From NCBI GenBank assembly GCA_002382755.1, contig DFZT01000067.1, positions 1-27,832 on the forward strand: a DNA stretch of 27,832 nucleotides. Direction: 5' to 3'. Shown piece after piece: positions 23,883 through 27,832 of the stretch. The notes beneath the pieces are model-generated. The model saw only the letters and a list, made by a program, of their open reading frames with translations. It did not search any database and was not told where the DNA came from. Position 1 is the first letter of the stretch. The number at the start of each line of letters is the position of its first letter. The position numbers and the translations under genes are program-made. The DNA is from Firmicutes bacterium UBA4049. GTDB taxonomy: Bacteria > Bacillota > Desulfotomaculia > Desulfotomaculales > Nap2-2B.

Positions 23883-24177
23883 TTATTAAAGGGGAGATTA
23901 TCTGGGGAGCTCCTTTTCCGTCGAATCTAACTTCTCCTCCTAAAGATCTAATCATCATAGCCGTCGCCCCGGCCCCTGTAATAATGATATCTGCGCCTAA
24001 TTTTTGATTTACCTCGAAATTTATTTTGGCGGTTTTTTCAGAGTCGCCGATCAATTCTTCAAGCGTCAGTCCCGAATGAAGAATCGGCCAGACGCCTCCA
24101 AGAAATATTCCAACCGGTACAGTTTCCGTCCTAACTCTATTTAATGCCTTGAGGGTAATTTCCTTAGAATTAACCAT
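23876..24177 (-). pseudogene. Methyltransferase (MtaA/MtbA/UroD family), 5' part, split by the element
   Basis: The first 101 codons of the methyltransferase whose remainder lies at 8861-9597. MVNSKEITLKALNRV is the family's usual start (…K.R...AL...), followed by PVGIFLGG, KLGADIIITGAG and GGEVRFDGKGAP, all normal. Beyond the repeat, translation continues into the element as TNEGVSPRIVEGNKVR and stops at 23824, so in the integrated state the cell would make a 117-residue fragment lacking the zinc site. The fragment cannot be active. The ATG at 24177 has only a weak AAGAGAAG upstream. A promoter and an attenuator-like hairpin precede it. Confidence 0.85.
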
Positions 24178-24202
24178 CTTCTCTTACCTCAATCGAGTAA
24201 AC

Positions 24203-24250
24203 TAAAAAAGGCTGCATTCCGCCGATGGAACACAGCCTCCAGTTTTCTGG
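24203..24250 (-). terminator. Terminator/attenuator hairpins in the methyltransferase leader
   Basis: On the minus strand a hairpin CCAG-AAAA-CTGG (24239-24250) is directly followed by GGCTG-TG-TTCC-loop ATCGGC-GGAA-TG-CAGCC (24210-24237) and six T. The second hairpin is a convincing intrinsic terminator. It lies between the promoter at 24311-24339 and the methyltransferase ATG, so it sits in the leader of that gene rather than after a gene. Transcription attenuation or a small-molecule or protein-controlled switch is likely. I do not recognise a known riboswitch class. Confidence 0.65.
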
Positions 24251-24310
24251 CCAGCAAGTTCATAAAAATTTATAAGTTTAATATCTTGTATATCGCTAGA
24301 TTTACTATGT

Positions 24311-24339
24311 ATTCTAATATCCTTTGGAAATTATGTCAA
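24311..24339 (-). promoter_or_regulatory. Promoter for the methyltransferase/nitrogenase-like operon
   Basis: TTGACA (24334-24339) and TAGAAT (24311-24316), spacer 17 bases, on the minus strand. Transcription would begin about 127 bases before the methyltransferase ATG. In the ancestral arrangement this is the obvious promoter of the permease, ligase and nitrogenase-like genes, which now lie beyond the 14.3 kb element. Confidence 0.72.
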
Positions 24340-24371
24340 TGGACTTTTTAGAAAGCTATTTTGTTAACGCA

Positions 24372-24542
24372 TCATTTCAATTTCATTTTTTCATTTTTCT
24401 CAATAAGAACAATTTTTCCATCCTGGATGATCAGTGTTAATGAGCCGTATCTAATGGTCTCAAGAAGATGAAGCAATTTATCAACATCCTCTTTTGAGAT
24501 CGGATTATCGCTATTTTCTTTCGGCAATTTTGATTCGGTCAT
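24372..24542 (-). CDS. YezD-like (DUF2292) small protein
   Basis: A 56-residue protein. The core ETIRYGSLTLIIQDGKIVLIEKNEK (about 28-52) is the DUF2292/YezD signature: an 'I.yGSvtliiqdGkvvqiek.eK' beta-structure. Members are short, cytoplasmic, of unknown biochemical function, and often lie near sulfur-metabolism genes. The first 20 residues are polar and variable. The ATG at 24542 has GAGGGAGG about 8 bases upstream. It sits between the NifB-like gene, 125 bases upstream, and the methyltransferase promoter, so it is probably the last gene of the NifB-like transcript. Confidence 0.75.
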   Translation of the reverse strand: MTESKLPKENSDNPISKEDVDKLLHLLETIRYGSLTLIIQDGKIVLIEKNEKMKLK

Positions 24543-24667
24543 CCCTTTGGCCTCCCTCTACAGTCTAAGGTTTTGTATAAAATACCTCCTTGGACCCCGG
24601 GTTTTCAGAGCGCTGGTTAATTAGAAATATCCGGACCGTGCGGCAGACTTGTTTAATTAAAACAATT

Positions 24668-25561
24668 TTATCCATGTGAGAAAGTCTGTTCAGCGCCAAC
24701 GAATTCATACAGCTGGACAGCTAAATCTGCTTTTCCGGGAATGCCGCAGGCGTCAGCGCGGCAGTGTCGGCAATGACGGAATACCGGCAGCAGTTCTTCC
24801 GCCATTTCTCTTGCCCGGTTCAGTTCGTCACAGGTGGGAGAAGGGAAAGCAGCCAGCTCATGCTGCGGGATAAGCGGAATTATGTTGACAATAGCTGCGC
24901 CGAGATCGCGTACTGTCCGGGTAATCTCGTAAATATGGGTGTCATTGATCCCCGGTATCAGCACAATGTTAATCTTGATTAGAGCGCCAAACTCCGCCAT
25001 TCTCTTGATGCCCCGTTTCTGCGCTTCAATCAGGATCCGCGCCGCCTCCAGTCCATGATAGCGTCTGCCGTCCAGCAGAACAGAAGAACATATTTGCTGG
25101 AGCACTTCGGGGAAAACGGCATTAACCGTTACTGTAACAGTTTTTACTCCTGCGGCCCAAAGATCCTGCGCGTAGTGTTCCAGTAGAAGTCCGTTAGTGC
25201 TTAAGCAGTTAATCAGTTGCGGATAGCGGATGTTGATCAGTCGAAAAGTCTCCAGCGCATCAGGCGTGGCCAGTGTATCACCGGGTCCCGCTATGCCCAC
25301 TACCGTTATATCCGGGCAGAGTTGGACAGCTTTTTCAACCAGTTCCGCCGCCTTTTGCGGAGTAAGGATCTCTCTGGCCACTCCCGGCCGTTGTTCATCC
25401 TTGTTTAGGCTCCGCCTGCAAAACCTGCACGTGATATTACAGGCGTGGCTTACCGGCAAATGCACTCTTCCTTTGCTCATACTCGCCTCTCCGCTGAAAC
25501 ACGGGTGCTGGTTAGAGATTTTTTCGAACCGCTTATCGACTGCTGCTTCAAAGCAGGCCAT
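24668..25561 (-). CDS. nifB: NifB-like radical SAM protein (core domain only)
   Basis: A 297-residue radical SAM enzyme. HPCFSGEA (19-26), GRVHLPVSHACNITCRFCRRS with the CxxxCxxC cluster ligands C41, C45, C48, then RPGVAREILTPQKA, GPGDTLA, STNGLLL and the terminal CRHCRADACGIPG are all NifB hallmarks. NifB builds the 8Fe-9S-C cofactor core (NifB-co/L-cluster) from two 4Fe-4S clusters. The C-terminal NifX domain found in many bacteria is missing, as in archaeal and some clostridial NifB. ATG at 25561 has AAGGGG 9 bases upstream; a TTG at 25582 is less likely. Near the nitrogenase-like genes it suggests that their cofactor is NifB-co derived. Confidence 0.82.
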   Translation of the reverse strand: MACFEAAVDKRFEKISNQHPCFSGEASMSKGRVHLPVSHACNITCRFCRRSLNKDEQRPGVAREILTPQKAAELVEKAVQLCPDITVVGIAGPGDTLATPDALETFRLINIRYPQLINCLSTNGLLLEHYAQDLWAAGVKTVTVTVNAVFPEVLQQICSSVLLDGRRYHGLEAARILIEAQKRGIKRMAEFGALIKINIVLIPGINDTHIYEITRTVRDLGAAIVNIIPLIPQHELAAFPSPTCDELNRAREMAEELLPVFRHCRHCRADACGIPGKADLAVQLYEFVGAEQTFSHG

Positions 25562-25691
25562 CTGATCAACCCCTTTTCGCAAATTTTATTGATGAATTTT
25601 CATCTTCCTGCCGGAGTTGCGTCAGCAGCATGGGGGTTTGATTTATTATATGTTATTCTATAGATTTAGTATGTTATGTTTTATAATATTA

Positions 25692-25719
25692 GGTCAAATT
25701 TCGACGGCGAAACTTGACC
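25692..25719 (-). promoter_or_regulatory. Leader hairpin upstream of the NifB-like gene
   Basis: GGTCAAATTTCG and CGAAACTTGACC form a 12-bp stem with a 4-base loop. On the minus-strand RNA all pairs form (one is G-U); on the plus-strand RNA one position is an A-C mismatch, so the structure fits the minus-strand leader. It lies about 60 bases downstream of the predicted start and has no U-tract, so it is more likely a regulatory or stabilising element than a terminator. Confidence 0.45.
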
Positions 25720-25781
25720 CGTTTTTGAGCTTACCATGAGGTTCTATATATCCTATATATCCTATAGGACATATTACATTA

Positions 25782-25810
25782 ATAATATATCAGCCGTTTT
25801 GGAATGTCAA
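25782..25810 (-). promoter_or_regulatory. Promoter of the NifB-like gene, -35 inside a 32-bp repeat
   Basis: TTGACA (25805-25810) and TATTAT (25782-25787), 17-base spacer, minus strand: close to a consensus sigma-70 promoter. The leader to the ATG at 25561 is about 215 bases long and begins with three tandem 9-mers CTATATATC/CTATATATC/CTATAGGAC (25744-25770). The -35 is supplied by the repeat at 25797-25828. Confidence 0.7.
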
Positions 25811-25828
25811 GATTTTCTCTAAAACCCC
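25797..25828. repeat. 32-bp direct repeat, left copy
   Basis: Identical over 32 bases to 27277-27308 (36 bases with one mismatch if GCC and the next base are added). On the minus strand it contains the last codons and stop GGTTTTAG, then TTGACATTCC. A 24-codon frame (25893 to 25819) ends in this repeat as VRFVYEGF, resembling FVRSMGF at the end of the RACo gene; whether it is translated is unknown. Confidence 0.75.
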
Positions 25829-26011
25829 TCGTATACAAATCTTACGGGATATTCGTGTGAGTACGGGTTGGGAAGATCATGTTTAGAGAACATGTACCCT
25901 GATGACACAGAAAGAATAATATCCGGTTTTGAATTTGTGATCAGGGCGCCTTATTAATTTATCGTTTAAGGGATTGTGGAAGAAATGTGAAGTTGTGATG
26001 TTCTGCAGGGT

Positions 26012-26035
26012 GCAGGGGGTGGTTACACCCCCTGC
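26012..26035 (-). terminator. Hairpin after the lipoprotein genes
   Basis: GCAGGGGGTG and CACCCCCTGC form a perfect 10-bp, very GC-rich stem with loop GTTA, 8 bases after the lipoprotein stop codon. It lacks a clear U-tract, so termination strength is uncertain. The flank between here and 25829 holds no convincing gene. Confidence 0.5.
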
Positions 26036-26043
26036 CAGATTGC

Positions 26044-26532
26044 CTAATCGGGATTTATTTCGATAGTGATACCGTCGGCTTTGGCGCCTTTCATAGAAAT
26101 AATGGTAAGAATGATGTTCTTCTTATTAAACTTGAATTCAGAACTGCTGTCCTTAATGAAACCGCTGTTTTTAACATGAGCGTACGCGCCTGTCAAATCT
26201 ATACCCGGTGTTATTCCAAATATAGAAGTGGACGGGTTCTTGGTGGTGACTCTTCTTACCGTGCCCTGATCAATATCAAAACCTATATTGATCAGCTTAT
26301 CTGCGTAATCATATTCATATCCGTTGATACACATCGACTTTTCACCCTTGGAACCGGCTAACTCATGTACTTCAGACTCCGGCATATTGAGCTTGATTCC
26401 GAATACATCTATATTTGGGTTTATTTCCTTGTCGATGAACAAACTTTTCGGACTGCCGCAACCCGCCATAACTGTGACCATCACCAGAATTATGGTCATC
26501 CAGATAGTTAATCTCGTTTGATTATTTTTCAA
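26044..26532 (-). CDS. Putative lipoprotein, function unknown
   Basis: About 162 residues with a lipoprotein signal: a polar, basic start (KNNQTR), a hydrophobic stretch ILVMVTV and the lipobox VMAGC (C25). The mature part is soluble and beta-rich, with repeats of a pattern resembling small domains that sense or bind ligands (FGIKLNMPESEVHELAG...; FGITPGIDLTGAYAHVKNSGF), seen in other clostridial cell-surface lipoproteins. I do not recognise the family. The start is uncertain: a TTG at 26532, overlapping the rhodanese gene by 11 bases, gives a clean signal peptide; the same frame extends to 26559, and an ATG at 26499 would remove the basic part. It is co-transcribed with the rhodanese lipoprotein. 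Confidence 0.6.
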   Translation of the reverse strand: MKNNQTRLTIWMTIILVMVTVMAGCGSPKSLFIDKEINPNIDVFGIKLNMPESEVHELAGSKGEKSMCINGYEYDYADKLINIGFDIDQGTVRRVTTKNPSTSIFGITPGIDLTGAYAHVKNSGFIKDSSSEFKFNKKNIILTIISMKGAKADGITIEINPD

Positions 26533-27046
26533 CTGGATAATTGGCCTCTTGCCAGGCAACTATTCCGCCGGGAACCCGGTAAACATTCTTAAATCCCTGC
26601 TCCATCGCTATCACAGATCCCAGATGGCTTCTGGCGCAACCCACGAAGCCGCAGTATACAACTATAGGTTTGTTCTTATCTTGCCCCAGGAGATTGATAA
26701 AAGCAGCCTTTTGAGCATCTGTAACATCCGTCATCACCGTCTTGGGGAGTTCCGCATTTACAGCTCCTGGAATGTGAACTTTGGCAAAGTTACTTGCAGG
26801 CATGGTATCGATGATGATCATATCTTTCTTTTGATTTATCCAGTTGTTCAGTTCTTCGGTGGAAAGGAGCTGATATTTGCCGGTATTTGTATCTTTAATA
26901 AACTTCATCGCGGCTTTCTCAATAGCAATTTCGCTTCCGTCCGGGGCGGTCCCTACTTTGCTGGTGGTCGCGGTTTTAGTCCCGCAACCGGCTAACAACG
27001 CAATAACAAACACCAGTAATAACGCAAAAACCCAACTTTTCTTCAA
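26522..27046 (-). CDS. Rhodanese-domain lipoprotein
   Basis: A 174-residue lipoprotein with a single rhodanese domain. The signal peptide KKSWVFALLLVFVIALLAGC has its lipid-attachment Cys at 21. A linker follows, then the rhodanese domain (about 65-170) with DTMPASNFAKVHIPGAVNAE and the active-site loop VVYCGFVGCARSH, where the first Cys is the expected sulfur carrier, and GGIVAWQEANYPVEK at the end. It would handle sulfur outside the membrane. Start: a TTG at 27046 is preceded by AAAGGAGG 6 bases upstream; the upstream ATG at 27076 has no site and would place that Shine-Dalgarno within the gene. Confidence 0.8.
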   Translation of the reverse strand: MKKSWVFALLLVFVIALLAGCGTKTATTSKVGTAPDGSEIAIEKAAMKFIKDTNTGKYQLLSTEELNNWINQKKDMIIIDTMPASNFAKVHIPGAVNAELPKTVMTDVTDAQKAAFINLLGQDKNKPIVVYCGFVGCARSHLGSVIAMEQGFKNVYRVPGGIVAWQEANYPVEK

Positions 27047-27132
27047 AATACGCCCTCCTTTAATTATTTTTTTCATTATATAATAGGCCTGCTTTATTTC
27101 TCCAATTGAAAGTATTTATATTAAATAATTAA

Positions 27133-27161
27133 TTAATAAATAATTATTATTGAATTGACAA
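27133..27161 (-). promoter_or_regulatory. Probable promoter of the rhodanese/lipoprotein pair
   Basis: TTGTCA (27156-27161) and TATTAA (27133-27138), 17-base spacer, on the minus strand in a very AT-rich stretch 87 bases before the TTG start. Reasonable but not strong. Confidence 0.45.
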
Positions 27162-27276
27162 AGTAAATTATTCCACAACAATCCAAGCCTTTGAAATCAA
27201 TTATATTTTGAAAAGCAGACATAAAAAGTTAGGCAAAGAGCTCTTAAAAAAGAAAATGAAGGGATTGACTGCGCCA

Positions 27277-27308
27277 TTTTGGAATGTCAAGATTTTCTCT
27301 AAAACCCC
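27277..27308. repeat. 32-bp direct repeat, right copy (3' end of the RACo-type gene)
   Basis: Identical to 25797-25828. Here it covers the last two codons and stop of the RACo-type gene and 22 bases beyond. Its TTGACA has no matching -10 17 bases on, unlike the left copy. Confidence 0.75.
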
Positions 27309-27832
27309 ATGGAGCGGACAAAGGCTCTGTCAAAATTCTGATAGTTAGCTAATTCCAGAACATCTACCTTTTCAACTATCTCCTGCATTTTTCTGCGATA
27401 TGTCTTATTAAGCAAAAAAGCCTGCCCTCCAACCAGCGATGTGTTGCCGATAAAATCAATCTTTCCGGCAAACTCACGCGGAAGAAGCCCAATGTTGATC
27501 AGGCTTTTGGCACGCAGATGATAGCCAAAGGACCCTGCAATCAACACCCGGTCAACATCGGCGGCCTTGACGCCCCTTGCTTCCAGCAAAAATTCAATTC
27601 CCACCCTTATGGCCCCTTTAGCCAGTTGAACCTGGCGGATATCTTTTTGGGTGAAATAGATCGCTTCGGCTACCTGGAAAACCAGCTTGCCATTATGGGA
27701 AACCAACTTATTTTGCAGGGCGCCGGAATGATTTAGTGAACCGGGATCGGCAAACTTGCCATTTTTATGAATGATTCCATGGGCTACCAGTTCTCCGGCA
27801 ATATCAAGCAGTCCGCTGCCGCAAATGCCCGC
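27299..27832 (-). CDS. RACo-type corrinoid-protein activator (ASKHA, DUF4445), C-terminal part
   Basis: The last 177 residues of a reductive activator of corrinoid-dependent methyltransferase proteins; the gene begins beyond the right edge. Visible are AGICGSGLLDIAGELV (phosphate loop of the ASKHA fold), QLAKGAIRVGIEFLLEARG, VLIAGSFGYHLRAKSLINIGLLP and FIGNTSLVGGQAFLL, the usual order of the DUF4445 C-terminal domain. RACo uses ATP to push an electron from its N-terminal [2Fe-2S] domain into an inactive Co(II) corrinoid. Together with the methyltransferase it points to corrinoid-dependent methyl transfer as the setting of this locus. Confidence 0.85.
   Translation of the reverse strand, partial: AGICGSGLLDIAGELVAHGIIHKNGKFADPGSLNHSGALQNKLVSHNGKLVFQVAEAIYFTQKDIRQVQLAKGAIRVGIEFLLEARGVKAADVDRVLIAGSFGYHLRAKSLINIGLLPREFAGKIDFIGNTSLVGGQAFLLNKTYRRKMQEIVEKVDVLELANYQNFDRAFVRSMGF

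Noticed and set aside
24210..24237. Hexaloop ATCGGC with A at position 1 and G at position 4, as in ANTAR-protein RNA targets
   Set aside because: ANTAR targets need two adjacent hexaloop hairpins with the terminator as the alternative fold; here the hexaloop is in the terminator itself and the neighbour hairpin has a 4-base loop.

Overview
The window looks like a chromosomal segment of an anaerobic Firmicute of the Clostridia / Peptococcaceae type. I infer this from strong AGGAGG ribosome binding sites, frequent GTG and TTG starts, corrinoid methyltransferase and RACo-type genes, nitrogenase-like genes, and a Tn916-type integrase. I cannot name the species.

Host part, left (1-9597, all minus strand): an operon that reads leftwards. 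It carries the 3' part of a zinc/corrinoid methyltransferase gene (MtaA/MtbA/UroD fold), an amino-acid permease, a glutamine-synthetase-like ligase, and two successive pairs of nitrogenase-like component 1 subunits (D/K-like, then D/K-like). Host part, right (23876-27832, all minus strand): the RACo-type corrinoid activator (cut by the window edge), two lipoproteins (one a rhodanese), a NifB-like radical SAM protein, a small YezD-like protein, and a promoter and attenuator-like leader in front of the 5' part of the same methyltransferase gene.

Between the two halves of that gene sits a 14.3 kb integrated element (about 9591-23882). Deleting it at a 7-bp repeat (TCTTTTG) restores one uninterrupted reading frame of 343 residues. 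The element has the plan of a Gram-positive phage satellite (PICI/SaPI-like). At the right end are integrase, a free-standing copy of the integrase arm-binding domain and a Cro/CI-type repressor. Divergent from these run an excisionase-like gene, a primase-helicase, an iteron-flanked AT-rich candidate origin, a zinc-ribbon protein and a lone HK97-type major capsid protein. At the left end, the cargo position, lies an interference-only type I-C CRISPR-Cas operon: cas5c, cas8c with an internal Cas11c start, cas7 and cas3. No cas1, cas2, cas4 or CRISPR array is visible. A degraded Xre-type regulator gene and a palindromic candidate operator precede it.

Taken together, a phage satellite appears to carry a CRISPR effector that must obtain guides elsewhere. 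The same satellite has split the first gene of a nitrogenase-like/corrinoid methyl-transfer operon and separated the downstream genes from the visible promoter. Precise excision would restore the operon. Function of the nitrogenase-like system, mobility of the satellite and activity of the CRISPR effector are inferences from sequence only.
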